DNA of 52,393 bases from Buttiauxella sp. B2 (GTDB taxonomy: Bacteria > Pseudomonadota > Gammaproteobacteria > Enterobacterales > Enterobacteriaceae), in contig NZ_VEXQ01000024.1 in NCBI RefSeq assembly GCF_006376615.1, positions 1-52,393 on the forward strand, read 5' to 3'. Under the pieces are notes generated by a model. That model ran no database searches, was not told the DNA's origin, and saw only the letters and a list, made by a program, of their open reading frames with translations. This document shows positions 26,295-35,647 of this stretch, piece after piece. Position numbers and translations under genes: made by a program. Each line of letters starts with the position of its first letter. Within the stretch, counting starts at the first letter, position 1.

Positions 26295-27448
26295 TAGTTC
26301 ACCTCGTAAACATTAGAAAAATCTACGTTGCGCGGAACAATGATAGAAATCACAGTACCCTGATTTATATAACCAGTAGGCGCAATATTGATACTGTTTT
26401 GCAAAGCAATTGCCGCTTGTTGCTGCGAGGCGTCACTCGTATTGTCATACGTAATTGACCCCTGATTACCGCTATTACTCTGAGTAAGATTTTTAACAGA
26501 GTCCATCGCATCACCGATGAGGGATAGTAGAATTGAGTTACCAAACCGCTCCCAAAAATGAGAGTCTATCCATGCAGGCAGACCAGCAGCACCGAGACTA
26601 TCCGTACCCAAAGCATCTACTCGCACTTTAATGTTACCGTCTTTAATTGTTGTCCAGTTAACAAAGACCCTAGCCACACCCTGTGTAATTGCTTTCTTCT
26701 GCTCGCCTATGAGCATTGCTCCAGCCCTTACAAGCAATGTTTTCCCATCGTCTGAGTAAACATCCCTTGCCATCTGACAAAGTGTAATAGCAGGATAAGA
26801 CGTGATGATTTTCGTTTTAAGTATGCAGCTCAAACTTGTACCAGCAGAAAGCAGATAGCGACGCTTCAAGACAACACTTGCTGAACCATCGGCATATTCA
26901 TTACCTTGAAGATAATCCTTCTCATGGCTTGCCCCTTCATCCTGCTTGTCAATTTTAACGAGTGTTTCCCCTGTTAAAATCCGCTGCGATTTAGGCAAAG
27001 GTACATTGTTGTCATCCGATTCATGGCTACTATCAGCACGAAAACTCTGTTCATGGTTAGAACTAGAGTTCCCAGTTTCCCCCGGCTTAATGTCCGATTC
27101 TTGAAGTGCTAATTTTTCCTGAACCAGTCGATTTTTCTCTTCCTCTTCCCTTTTTTTATCCGCAGCGCGTTTCTCAGCAGTTTCTTTATCAACTATCATC
27201 TGCTTCATAGAATCGAGAGAAGAGTTAGTAGATGTTTTGGGTTGCAGGACTTCATTATTCGTAGGGTTTTTAACTAGACCTGTTTGAATTGACTCCTTTT
27301 TTCTTGTAAGGATAAAAACCGCACCGATAGCGGTAATAACCAGAACAAAAATAACCAAACCTACTATAATTCCCTTTTTATTAACTACCGCCGCTGAAAT
27401 ATCAAGTTTATTTCTATTTCCATCCTCCACGCGACCATTACTCATCAA
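26294..27448 (-). CDS. virB10: VirB10 channel protein
   Basis: 384 residues: a short cytoplasmic N-terminus, one helix (KGIIVGLVIFVLVITAIGAV, about 24-47), a charged coiled segment (KETAEKRAADKKREEEEKNR) and a C-terminal TrbI/VirB10 beta-barrel domain ending GYINQGTVISIIVPRNVDFS. It spans both membranes and senses energy. Overlaps virB9 by 11 bp. Confidence 0.93.
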   Translation of the reverse strand: MMSNGRVEDGNRNKLDISAAVVNKKGIIVGLVIFVLVITAIGAVFILTRKKESIQTGLVKNPTNNEVLQPKTSTNSSLDSMKQMIVDKETAEKRAADKKREEEEKNRLVQEKLALQESDIKPGETGNSSSNHEQSFRADSSHESDDNNVPLPKSQRILTGETLVKIDKQDEGASHEKDYLQGNEYADGSASVVLKRRYLLSAGTSLSCILKTKIITSYPAITLCQMARDVYSDDGKTLLVRAGAMLIGEQKKAITQGVARVFVNWTTIKDGNIKVRVDALGTDSLGAAGLPAWIDSHFWERFGNSILLSLIGDAMDSVKNLTQSNSGNQGSITYDNTSDASQQQAAIALQNSINIAPTGYINQGTVISIIVPRNVDFSNVYEVN

Positions 27449-28199
27449 TAATTTTCTCCGTTCTTGTCTGCCCTGTAGTTGTGCCTTTTTTATCGTATAA
27501 GCGTTTAACGATTGAGGTTGTTTTTACGCGCATAACTTGATCGCCGTTACGTAGTAAAAATTCTGGAGAAATATCATGCACAACCATTACATTTTTTTCC
27601 ATACTGCTATTCACAATATTTTCATTACCGTCAGCATCGACCCTGTATACCACTGGCATTGTTTTACTATTATCCCATGTAAAACAAGTAAACCGTCCAT
27701 CATCCCATATTTTATTAGGTTTGATAGATTCATTACCCTGTATTTGATAGCGACCGTTAACAACACCACCATCAGTGCAAGGTATTTTATTATTATCAAA
27801 TAAAATAGGCTTCGGTTTTTGGTATTCAAACCTCAGTATAAACGTAGGATTCGATTTAACAGAGGACAGGAACAATGTATATGCTCTCTTGTCCGTAACG
27901 ACAATAACGTTTGTATCTGGGTTATCTGCTGTTTTAGGACGAAAGAAAACAGTGTTTGCTGTTGACGAAACATTCCATGCGACTGGATCACCAAGTGCCA
28001 CATTAAGCACTTTTTCATCACTGCTTACCTGAACGACGGAAACTGTACCCGGCATTACGCGTACTTTCACAACATCATCCGGGTTATACATCACTGTTTG
28101 CATCCTTGCATCGTATGATGAGCCGTTCGCAAATGTAGCCGCGATAGAAGGAGTTGATACAGCACTATAAATAAGTAAAGCCAGAACATGTTTACGCAT
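27438..28199 (-). CDS. virB9: VirB9 outer-membrane complex protein
   Basis: Signal peptide MRKHVLALLIYSAVSTPSIA and the CagX/VirB9 pattern: FRPKTADNPDTNVIVVTDKR and a C-terminal domain with YDKKGTT. 253 residues, as usual. It overlaps virB8 by one base. Confidence 0.92.
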   Translation of the reverse strand: MRKHVLALLIYSAVSTPSIAATFANGSSYDARMQTVMYNPDDVVKVRVMPGTVSVVQVSSDEKVLNVALGDPVAWNVSSTANTVFFRPKTADNPDTNVIVVTDKRAYTLFLSSVKSNPTFILRFEYQKPKPILFDNNKIPCTDGGVVNGRYQIQGNESIKPNKIWDDGRFTCFTWDNSKTMPVVYRVDADGNENIVNSSMEKNVMVVHDISPEFLLRNGDQVMRVKTTSIVKRLYDKKGTTTGQTRTEKIIDE

Positions 28200-28927
28200 T
28201 ATTTTATAGCCTCCGGGTCAACCCTGTAGCTCAACGTCTGAAAACCAAGCGGGTTAATTAAACGTTCTCCTTCCGTTTTGATTGCTTTCTGATAATCAAA
28301 AGCAATTGTCGCCACCCATGATGTTTGGCTGAAATCAACGGCTAATGTCCCATCAGTATTTAGTACTGCTTTATCAAAACGCACCTGAGCAATATCTGGT
28401 TTAAGGAAAGTAACCGATTTAACCCTAACTTTAATTTTATTATTTTGCTTTAACACATTAAGCGGTGAATTATCTGCCGTTATTTGAGTCCTGTATTGAG
28501 AGAATGTTTTACTGTCCGACATAAGATTTACAGCATCATTCATTGCCTGAATTGTCTGCCAGTCATAACTTTCATAGTTAACAACATACTGTGAAAGAAA
28601 GAATTTATTTTCAACTTCACTGTATGTTTCCTGAGAGTTTGATAAAGGAGAAACTACATCTGTATATCCTGTATTGCTATCAACACGAAGCATTACAGGA
28701 ACCGCTGTTTTTAACGGCGACATAAGCGCAAGCGCCCCAGCCTGAATTGCTATAATTACCATGCAAAGAACAGACACAACCTTGAAGAACTTAACTTTTC
28801 CTATCATGACTTCAAAACGGTCACTCTGGAATTTTTTGATAGCGTCATAGTAAGGATCTGACTCTTTTTTTGACTCTACTTTAGTCTTTTCAGCTTCATT
28901 CTTAGTCCTTTGAAAATATTCACGCAT
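28199..28927 (-). CDS. virB8: VirB8 inner-membrane scaffold
   Basis: 242 residues with one N-terminal helix (VVSVLCMVIIAIQAGALALM) and a periplasmic NTF2-like domain with SNSQETYSEVENKFFLSQYV and QVRFDKAVL, as in VirB8. It starts two bases after virB6, leaving no room for a virB7 between them. Confidence 0.92.
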   Translation of the reverse strand: MREYFQRTKNEAEKTKVESKKESDPYYDAIKKFQSDRFEVMIGKVKFFKVVSVLCMVIIAIQAGALALMSPLKTAVPVMLRVDSNTGYTDVVSPLSNSQETYSEVENKFFLSQYVVNYESYDWQTIQAMNDAVNLMSDSKTFSQYRTQITADNSPLNVLKQNNKIKVRVKSVTFLKPDIAQVRFDKAVLNTDGTLAVDFSQTSWVATIAFDYQKAIKTEGERLINPLGFQTLSYRVDPEAIK

Positions 28928-28929
28928 TA

Positions 28930-29895
28930 TTATCCCCCTTTAACATTGTTCCTGAATTTGTTTGCCAGTGCCGCGCCGCCCCGCTTCATTGCCCCGCCAA
29001 TTGCACCAGGTGCCTTATCACGCATAGCCGCTGCTGCTTTAGATAATCCAGCAGCCTTAGCAAGCGATCCAACGCCCGGAACCAATCCATTTATACCAAT
29101 ACCACCTGTCAGCGACGAACAAAGGACAGCTATCATTTCCACCATTGCCACACAGATTATTACAGCAAGCAATAAACTCGCAGCATCCATAAAACTGATA
29201 GATATTGGATCTAATTCAGTATATTTTTTAATTAACTCAAGTACATAAGTAAATGAAATAGAATAAAATACATTTAGTAAAATGTAATTTAGGCAATGTC
29301 CACACCATGATGTAAACATACTTCTCGTTGCTGGAAAACCAGCAAAACAAATAAATATGCTACCTACCGATAACAAAATCCCTGTCATAAAGGTAGATAC
29401 ACAGAGAAATATTGTTGTATAGGTTATGAGTATTGCTCCACCTGCATATCCAATAATATAAATAAAGTATGCAGATAATAAAGGGCCGATATCCCAGCCT
29501 AGAGAATCAATAGCACTTTGCTTAAAATTCTCCATAGTAGTAGCAAGCTGTTCCCATGTGGCATCCACACCTGCTGCAACGTTACCATTCCCAGATACTT
29601 TAGCTGCAATTTCAGAACCGGAATCCATTACAAATGGGACTACCCATTGCTGATAATAACCAGCAGACCATACAAACGCACCTATCAGGGAAAATACAAT
29701 GATGTTCTTAATTACTTCATTAACGATGATTTCACGATTACTGTAAATAATCATCCATGCAATCAAAACACAATAAAAAAGAAAAGCAGCCACATATAGT
29801 GGCCTAATAGTCTCCGCAACCACCGTGAAATTATTTGCAACTGCACTCGTTACCAATGCTTTCGTTTGGCTTACGAAATCGGATGCAATCCCCAT
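28930..29895 (-). CDS. virB6: VirB6 polytopic channel protein
   Basis: 321 residues with five or six hydrophobic helices and a Gly/Ala/Lys-rich C-terminal tail (KAAGLSKAAAAMRDKAPGAI). Position and topology fit VirB6/TrbL. It overlaps the virB5 stop by one base. Confidence 0.9.
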   Translation of the reverse strand: MGIASDFVSQTKALVTSAVANNFTVVAETIRPLYVAAFLFYCVLIAWMIIYSNREIIVNEVIKNIIVFSLIGAFVWSAGYYQQWVVPFVMDSGSEIAAKVSGNGNVAAGVDATWEQLATTMENFKQSAIDSLGWDIGPLLSAYFIYIIGYAGGAILITYTTIFLCVSTFMTGILLSVGSIFICFAGFPATRSMFTSWCGHCLNYILLNVFYSISFTYVLELIKKYTELDPISISFMDAASLLLAVIICVAMVEMIAVLCSSLTGGIGINGLVPGVGSLAKAAGLSKAAAAMRDKAPGAIGGAMKRGGAALANKFRNNVKGG

Positions 29896-30542
29896 TAGTT
29901 TTTACCTTTATAAGAGTGTTGCTCCATCCATTGTTTTCTAAGCTGTTCCTGTTTTAATTTATCCTGTTGCTCCATTTGCTTTTCTGCAAGTTCATTTTGC
30001 TTCATGAAGTATTGCATGTTTATCTGCTCAGTTTGTAGTTGATTAGTAAGGTCTGCTTTTTGCTGAGGCGTGGTAGCTTGATTATATTTGGATTGTAGGC
30101 TTTCTAATTTTGAAGCTCTATCCTTTAACTCTAAATTATAAGAGTCAAAAAACTTAACTTTCGCCGCAGCCCCTTCAAGTCGCGCTTTGATAGAATCACT
30201 ACTATTCAACCCGAATTTATCCAACTCGGAATCAACATCGTAGTTTTTAATATCAGTCAAATCATTTAACTGATTCTTCATATAGCTAGAGGCTGTATCA
30301 AAACCAGAATCAAATTTTGTAAATCCTTCCAGTCGTTTCTTTTGATCCTCCGCATACTTCAAACTTTGTTCATAATCTTGTTTTAATTGCTTATATTGCT
30401 GTGCTGCCTCCTGAGCACGTGTAAGTCCTTCCTCAACCGTTTTAGCAATTGATGCAATATCAACTACCGGTATTCCCGAGGAATGGCTTGCTGTTACTAT
30501 AGATAAAGAAATAGATAGAGCAATTAACGTTTTCCTAAACAT
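29895..30542 (-). CDS. virB5: VirB5 pilus-tip protein
   Basis: 215 residues with a signal peptide (MFRKTLIALSISLSIVTASH) and long helices rich in Gln/Lys/Glu, as in VirB5/TraC. The C-terminal helix is strikingly Gln-rich (EKQMEQQDKLKQEQLRKQW). Located between virB4 and virB6. Confidence 0.88.
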   Translation of the reverse strand: MFRKTLIALSISLSIVTASHSSGIPVVDIASIAKTVEEGLTRAQEAAQQYKQLKQDYEQSLKYAEDQKKRLEGFTKFDSGFDTASSYMKNQLNDLTDIKNYDVDSELDKFGLNSSDSIKARLEGAAAKVKFFDSYNLELKDRASKLESLQSKYNQATTPQQKADLTNQLQTEQINMQYFMKQNELAEKQMEQQDKLKQEQLRKQWMEQHSYKGKN

Positions 30543-30546
30543 ATAA

Positions 30547-32916
30547 TCAGCCTTTTATTTTACGGATAAATTCGGGAACCCAAACATTAGGATCATCCGT
30601 CCCTAATTCAGACCTTATTTTTTCAGCCAAGGCGATACCTTCCGTTGAACCTGAAATTATAGGGAGGAAGTCATTAAAACCATACAGATCCATTTTTGCA
30701 AAAACGCTTGAACCTGATTGTTTTATTAACATAGTACGAGACTCTTTCCCCAATCTTTTTAACCGATTAAACTCTTTCTCGGTTAAACCAACTTGACGAT
30801 AAGCGTCATATTCAGCATCAGGGTTAGGGAGAAATATTTTCGTTGGCGTTTGTTGCACAATAGCTGCAAATATTTGACAAGAAATAGCATCTTCTGGTGA
30901 TTGGCTCGTAAGCCACATCATTTCACCTTTTAGACGCCCCGCCTTTAATGAGGATTTAATTTGTACTTGTGTTGTGGGGAAATTACAAGGCATCCAAAAC
31001 TCTTCAATAAGCGAGAGCATAAGCTTACCCTCTCTCTGCATTAAGGTTTTATAAAAGAACAATACTGCAAGGACAGGCTCGCAAGCAGGATGCACCCCCC
31101 CGCTGGCGGTTTTCTCAAGTAAGACTGTCGTATCAAAACCCACTTTCTGAAAATCTAGCGGATTAAATATGTTATCAGGCGAATCAGTCCACAACGCATA
31201 TTCACCTTTGCCACACCACTTTTGAAAGCGAACAGCTAAAGCAGAACCTGTTGGTATTTTTTGCAAAAGCTTACTAACTCTGCGAGATTCTCGCGGCAAC
31301 TGCATTACAGCATCAACGGCCCCGGACAAGATTTCTGCCTCTTCATCGCTACATGGATTACCCTGGGTATCACGCGCAAAGATTTTTACGTATTGCTTCA
31401 AGAATGCCATGAGTCGCCCACCCAATACCGGGTCGTCTGCATCTGCAATCTGGAATGGATTCAGGCCACTATAGCGCCCCTCATCCAATGTAAAATATGA
31501 TGCTCCATAAGTACGGGCAAACAATTCTGTTGAACGGTTGTAATCAACGATAAACATCGAAGGATTGAAACGCTGTAGAAAACCAGCAGCTACACCTTCA
31601 AAAGTAGTTTTACCTGCGCCAGTAGCTCCAAGGATAAGTGCATGACCTGCTATTTTCTGTCCTGTAACGTTCCTGTGTAGTTCAGAGTAGTGGGTGTTGA
31701 AGTAATACAACCCATCTGAAACCGTCTTTAAAGGCATGATAGCGGAACCATCACCGATAGGATTTCCCAATTTCTTACCAACTGAGTAGTTGTGCATAGA
31801 AAAGGTACAGGCAAGGTTAGTAATTGTTCGTCGTGAATCCAAAGGTCTTTTCTTGTTTAGTGGAAGGTGGCTGAAATACACGAATGGAGCCGCCGCCGCA
31901 GTACGTGCAAACCTGAACCCCTTGCCACTGGTGATAAATTCAGCGGAAACCTTTTTACCATTTGATCTTGCGTTTTCTGGAGATGATCCATACACAGTAA
32001 GAGCGCAGTGATAAGAACCGAATACAGTTTGCCCACTAACTACTGATTCCTGACCAATAACAAGTTCTTCTTGCTGGCCCACCCCTGCATCGTTTGCCGA
32101 ATTTAGTTTATTTAGCTGACTATCAATACGGCGTAATGTTTTTGCCGGGGATTCGAAAATAAAACTTTGCGTGATCAAAAACTCATACGGAAGTGTGAGT
32201 AAGAAGTTCCAATGCCCCGGCTCCGTAAACATCGGAAAGTCTTTTATTATATAATTTGTCGCAAATAATTTACCATCTGCATCGTTGTTTCTTAACTCGA
32301 GCACATCGTTACCAAAGTACCATTCAGAATCAATTATAGATTGTGAGATTGGAGTTGAAGAGGCCGGTATTGATATATGGTTTTTATTAAATAAACTAGA
32401 GAGATAAGCGGCGGTTTCGCTAACATAATTCTCCCCAACGACAAGAACAGAAGGGTTAAAAACTTTAAAAGCAACAAGTGCCTGATCAACTAAATCGTGT
32501 AAACGTTCAACACCCGCATCGACCTGATTAAATGGCATCCCAAATGTAATATACCAGGTCGATTTAAAAAAATTACCGCTTCTAAAAGTGGATATATATT
32601 TATCTGTGAAGTTGTTTAGGAAATCGCTATCAAAATTATAATCATCACCAAGAGTAACTCTTTCTCTTACTAGATGAGTCCAGAGGTACAACTCACCTTC
32701 TTTCCCTGCTCCTACAAGAAAATCTTTTGCATTTAAGAAAGCATTTTCTAATGCGGCATCAGTTACGCTCTCAAATGGCAAACCTTCCAGGATAATCGTA
32801 GAAAGCATTTTATTATCGTCGGTAAAGACAACGCTTTCAGAAACGTGAAATTGGTAGTTTGGATACAAAGGTGCGACGGGTTTATTCTTTCGTTTTTTTA
32901 ACTGATTTGCATTCAC
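30547..32916 (-). CDS. virB4: VirB4 ATPase
   Basis: 789 residues. Walker A is ILGATGAGKTTFEGV (about residue 433), and LSLIEEFWMPCN is the Walker B region. An N-terminal CagE/VirB4 domain precedes. It overlaps virB3 by 4 bp. It energises assembly of the VirB2 pilus. Confidence 0.94.
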   Translation of the reverse strand: MNANQLKKRKNKPVAPLYPNYQFHVSESVVFTDDNKMLSTIILEGLPFESVTDAALENAFLNAKDFLVGAGKEGELYLWTHLVRERVTLGDDYNFDSDFLNNFTDKYISTFRSGNFFKSTWYITFGMPFNQVDAGVERLHDLVDQALVAFKVFNPSVLVVGENYVSETAAYLSSLFNKNHISIPASSTPISQSIIDSEWYFGNDVLELRNNDADGKLFATNYIIKDFPMFTEPGHWNFLLTLPYEFLITQSFIFESPAKTLRRIDSQLNKLNSANDAGVGQQEELVIGQESVVSGQTVFGSYHCALTVYGSSPENARSNGKKVSAEFITSGKGFRFARTAAAAPFVYFSHLPLNKKRPLDSRRTITNLACTFSMHNYSVGKKLGNPIGDGSAIMPLKTVSDGLYYFNTHYSELHRNVTGQKIAGHALILGATGAGKTTFEGVAAGFLQRFNPSMFIVDYNRSTELFARTYGASYFTLDEGRYSGLNPFQIADADDPVLGGRLMAFLKQYVKIFARDTQGNPCSDEEAEILSGAVDAVMQLPRESRRVSKLLQKIPTGSALAVRFQKWCGKGEYALWTDSPDNIFNPLDFQKVGFDTTVLLEKTASGGVHPACEPVLAVLFFYKTLMQREGKLMLSLIEEFWMPCNFPTTQVQIKSSLKAGRLKGEMMWLTSQSPEDAISCQIFAAIVQQTPTKIFLPNPDAEYDAYRQVGLTEKEFNRLKRLGKESRTMLIKQSGSSVFAKMDLYGFNDFLPIISGSTEGIALAEKIRSELGTDDPNVWVPEFIRKIKG

Positions 32917-33227
32917 TGACCATATCCTCCAGAGTCAAACCCAGTAATCCAGTCCCCATGTTTTAGCTTTAATATCATTCCACTGAATGAAAGCTTTACA
33001 ACTCTCAACGCGTTTGGATCATTCTCACAAATGATTTTAACAGCAAAAAGAAATGCTCCGATTACTAAAGGAAAAACCAAGCCAAAAATGCCAAGGAAGT
33101 AAACACCAATAAATCCGGTGAAGGTTGCAAGGAACCCGCATGATAATAACAACATCAGGGGAACGCCTCTTACCATTGCAGGGCGATTTAAACCGTTATA
33201 TGTGAAATAAACATCTTTACCATTCAT
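32913..33227 (-). CDS. virB3: VirB3 membrane protein
   Basis: 104 residues with two close hydrophobic helices (about 20-62) and the VirB3 start YFTYNGLNRPAMVRGVPLML. Its ATG lies beyond a hairpin that separates it from virB2. Confidence 0.9.
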   Translation of the reverse strand: MNGKDVYFTYNGLNRPAMVRGVPLMLLLSCGFLATFTGFIGVYFLGIFGLVFPLVIGAFLFAVKIICENDPNALRVVKLSFSGMILKLKHGDWITGFDSGGYGQ

Positions 33228-33237
33228 AACATCATCC

Positions 33238-33256
33238 TAGCCCGTCTTATAGACGG
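33238..33256 (-). promoter_or_regulatory. Hairpin between virB2 and virB3
   Basis: GCCCGTCT-TAT-AGACGGGC is a perfect 8-bp stem right after the virB2 stop codon. Such a structure could protect or terminate part of the transcript and raise pilin output relative to downstream genes. No T-run is present in the minus-strand direction. Confidence 0.5.
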
Positions 33257-33271
33257 GCAGCTTTTTGACAT

Positions 33272-33559
33272 TTACTTCATTAGGGATAAACCCCAATTAC
33301 CCGCAGCCAGAGCACCGCCAGCACAAATAACTTGCAATAATGCAACGCCCACGTCGTTCCAAGATTTTTTCTCCATAAATGCCCAAATAATGACATATGC
33401 GAGATATACAAGTGCAGCAAGGCCAAGAATAATGAATATCCATGTTTTCAGATCCGTTAAAGCGCTTGTGCCAGCATCAAGCCCCCCCGCTAACGCTCCC
33501 ATAGAGAGTAAAAGCAAAGAAAAGCAAAACGCATTTAAAAAACCACTACGTGTATTCAT
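33272..33559 (-). CDS. virB2: VirB2 pilin
   Basis: 95 residues with a long signal (NAFCFSLLLLSMGALAG) and two hydrophobic helices in the mature part, as in VirB2/TrbC pilins. Overlaps the virB1 stop by 4 bp. It forms the conjugative pilus and channel. Confidence 0.9.
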   Translation of the reverse strand: MNTRSGFLNAFCFSLLLLSMGALAGGLDAGTSALTDLKTWIFIILGLAALVYLAYVIIWAFMEKKSWNDVGVALLQVICAGGALAAGNWGLSLMK

Positions 33560-34152
33560 TTAAAGTCTCCAAAAACATCCCAAGGGGGTGCTTCCTCAGA
33601 TAAAATAGATTCGTTTTTAACAAAAACACTTCCTCCCGTATCATCTAGTTCACGAGAATCTTTTTCTGTTGGTAAAATCGCTGGCACTTTGTAGGCTTTT
33701 TGCTCTACTCGTTCAACATAACTTTTTCCATCATAGTTTATTTCTTTTACATACCCTCTCTTGTCATTACCTGAATAATAACGAGATAAAGCATTGCGTA
33801 TTTTTTTTTGTTCACCTCCTTCTTTCTGTGCTGCATAATTGTCAGTAAGGATTTTTGCACCTGCTTCTATGTTTTTACAAACATCAAATACAGTATTATT
33901 ATCAAGCCCATAAGCCTTGAAATTTTTACTATTAATTTGCATCAAACCAGCGCTGTAATTCTTCCCCTGCCGTTCCAGATTATTCACATAAGCAATAGCA
34001 GAACTGAGTGATTTGAATTGTTTACTTTCATTGTCACTTACATTTGCTACAGCATATGGATTTCGCCCTGATTCGGTATCTATTAGCGCATTAATAGTTA
34101 CTGGATGCACATCAGGGGCGCAACGAGATATCAGTGCATCATTAACTGACAC
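33556..34152 (-). CDS. virB1: VirB1 lytic transglycosylase
   Basis: The SLT fold is visible: INALIDTESGRNPYAV with the catalytic Glu, SAGLMQINSKNFKAYG and LSRYYSGN. The first available start is GTG at 34152, which has no good Shine-Dalgarno. The frame is open for about 23 further codons upstream (KVVPLPPEATTKTDNN), beginning just after the previous gene, without any usual start codon. Either a start was lost or an unusual mechanism operates. Confidence 0.85.
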   Translation of the reverse strand: MSVNDALISRCAPDVHPVTINALIDTESGRNPYAVANVSDNESKQFKSLSSAIAYVNNLERQGKNYSAGLMQINSKNFKAYGLDNNTVFDVCKNIEAGAKILTDNYAAQKEGGEQKKIRNALSRYYSGNDKRGYVKEINYDGKSYVERVEQKAYKVPAILPTEKDSRELDDTGGSVFVKNESILSEEAPPWDVFGDFK

Positions 34153-34202
34153 ACTGACTATATTATTATCGGTTTTGGTTGTTGCTTCTGGAGGAAGGGG
34201 TA

Positions 34203-34538
34203 CTACTTTTGTTTTTTAAGAAAAGGTATGTTTTTCCCTACGATCGTTGTGTACTTGAGGTTTTGTTCATCAACATAGGTAAACATTGGACGCTTAACAC
34301 CGTTTAAAACCTGAAAAAGTTGTCCTTTCTCTTCAACCGCCGGATATTCATGCGTACCTGTATTACGATCTTGAATTTGTAGCTTATAGTTATCACCATC
34401 TTTGCTGATAGTATAAGTAGCGTTGGCATTTGGCTTTGCTTTCCATACACCTAAAAATTTACCTGTCATTTCTGCGGAAGCAGAACCAGTAAAAAATGCC
34501 AGTACAAGAACGGCAAGTAGAGTAGCTGGTTTTTTCAT
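34203..34538 (-). CDS. Exported small protein, first gene of the virB operon, 111 aa
   Basis: Signal peptide MKKPATLLAVLVLAFFTGSA with cleavage near ASAE. The mature part (GVWKAKPNANATYTISKDGD) looks like a small beta-barrel. AAAGGGAT precedes the ATG. It is placed where entry-exclusion or accessory proteins often lie in virB operons. Unrecognised family. Confidence 0.6.
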   Translation of the reverse strand: MKKPATLLAVLVLAFFTGSASAEMTGKFLGVWKAKPNANATYTISKDGDNYKLQIQDRNTGTHEYPAVEEKGQLFQVLNGVKRPMFTYVDEQNLKYTTIVGKNIPFLKKQK

Positions 34539-34574
34539 AGTATCCCTTTTGGGTATGTTTGAAGTTATTGTTTA

Positions 34575-34815
34575 CTAGCCCAAACTTTACCACGCCACAG
34601 CTTGCGCCTAAACAATTTTGCCACACTCTCGCAGTGGCTGCGCTCATGCCCTTGAGATTACTGTCGCACTCAGGCCGCCCATAACCAGTTCGGGATTGGC
34701 TATCCCGTCGCTTCCCCGGCGCTACTTCTATTTATTAACCCTCACCAGATGCGAAGCTGGCTCTCAATGAGATTCGGGATCGCATCATAACTGCGATATA
34801 ATCACGGTCTGACCG
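34575..34815. other. Structured intergenic region with five hairpins
   Basis: A 294-bp gap upstream of the virB operon contains successive dyads: GCCAC/GTGGC near 34620, CGGGAT/ATCCCG near 34692, CCGTCGC/GGCGCTAC nearby (imperfect), ATCGCA/TGCGAT near 34772, and ACGGT/ACCGT near 34806. The local base composition is more GC-rich than around it. It may be a leader RNA, a small RNA or a regulatory region. A TATAAT lies on the plus strand at about 34796. Confidence 0.4.
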
Positions 34816-34832
34816 TTTAGCTACTTCAAAAT

Positions 34833-35126
34833 TCATTCCCCTTCTTTTACTGATTTAAGAAGCTCGCCATAGAGTTCTCTAGGCGGCATTGATTTACCTT
34901 TTCTCTTTTCCCGTCCAATAGCACTGATACCATAATCAGAATAAGGATTGTAATTCCTTTTCTTCTTTGGCTTTACCGGTTCTTTTGCTTTCTTTGGAGG
35001 ACGTTCTTGCTTAACTACTAAAGATATTATTTTTTCTGACTTTGAAACTCGTTCCTTGTTCAGATGGGTTTCTATAGCAGATATTTGTTTCTGATACTTC
35101 CTTAACCTTACATGTAGCATTGCCAT
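34833..35126 (-). CDS. Hypothetical basic protein, 97 aa
   Basis: Starts MAMLHVRLRKYQKQISAIET with AAAGGAATG upstream. It has a helical N-terminus and a Lys/Pro-rich middle (PPKKAKEPVKPKKKRNYN), then YSDYGISAIGREKRKGKSMP. Highly basic, so nucleic-acid binding is likely. No family recognised. Confidence 0.5.
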   Translation of the reverse strand: MAMLHVRLRKYQKQISAIETHLNKERVSKSEKIISLVVKQERPPKKAKEPVKPKKKRNYNPYSDYGISAIGREKRKGKSMPPRELYGELLKSVKEGE

Positions 35127-35288
35127 AAATCATTCCTTTTTTCGGACTTAAAAAAACCCTCAAAAAACAATGATCTACTCTTATTAAGATGTTAGAGATT
35201 TACCATGCTACATTTCATAGCATATTAGGCACGAAACCTTTAAGGTTCTCTTTTCGCTTTTTGATTTTTAAAGAGCAGATACTGATTT

Positions 35289-35486
35289 TTACTTGCTTTC
35301 TGATTCAGAATTTGTTTTTAAAGCATCTTCAATGATTTTCAAAATCATTGCTTTTTTAGTAGATCCTTTATCAAAACACTTCTTTTCTAACAAGTAATTC
35401 AGCTCTGCATCAATATGCAATGACATCGAGATTGAACGCCATGATCTGTCCGTTTCAATGTCCGTTGGTTGATAGTTATGAAGCAT
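35289..35486 (-). CDS. Small ribbon-helix-helix-like protein, 65 aa
   Basis: SISMSLHIDAELNYLLEKKC, then KGSTKKAMILKIIEDALK, reads as beta strand-helix-helix, the CopG/RHH pattern. Likely a small DNA-binding regulator. It lies between a LuxR-type gene and the transfer operon, so control of transfer is plausible. Confidence 0.55.
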   Translation of the reverse strand: MLHNYQPTDIETDRSWRSISMSLHIDAELNYLLEKKCFDKGSTKKAMILKIIEDALKTNSESESK

Positions 35487-35647
35487 AAAAACCTAGCTTT
35501 TAAGTAATCCGTACACATGCTGTATTTTAAGGATGTTCCGATACATTCATATGGTAATTTTTACTATATTTCTTACTTTTTTTCTTTTTGTTTCATTTGT
35601 ATAAAAGCAGCAATACGCCGCTTTTATATACTAAATAGTAATCAATA

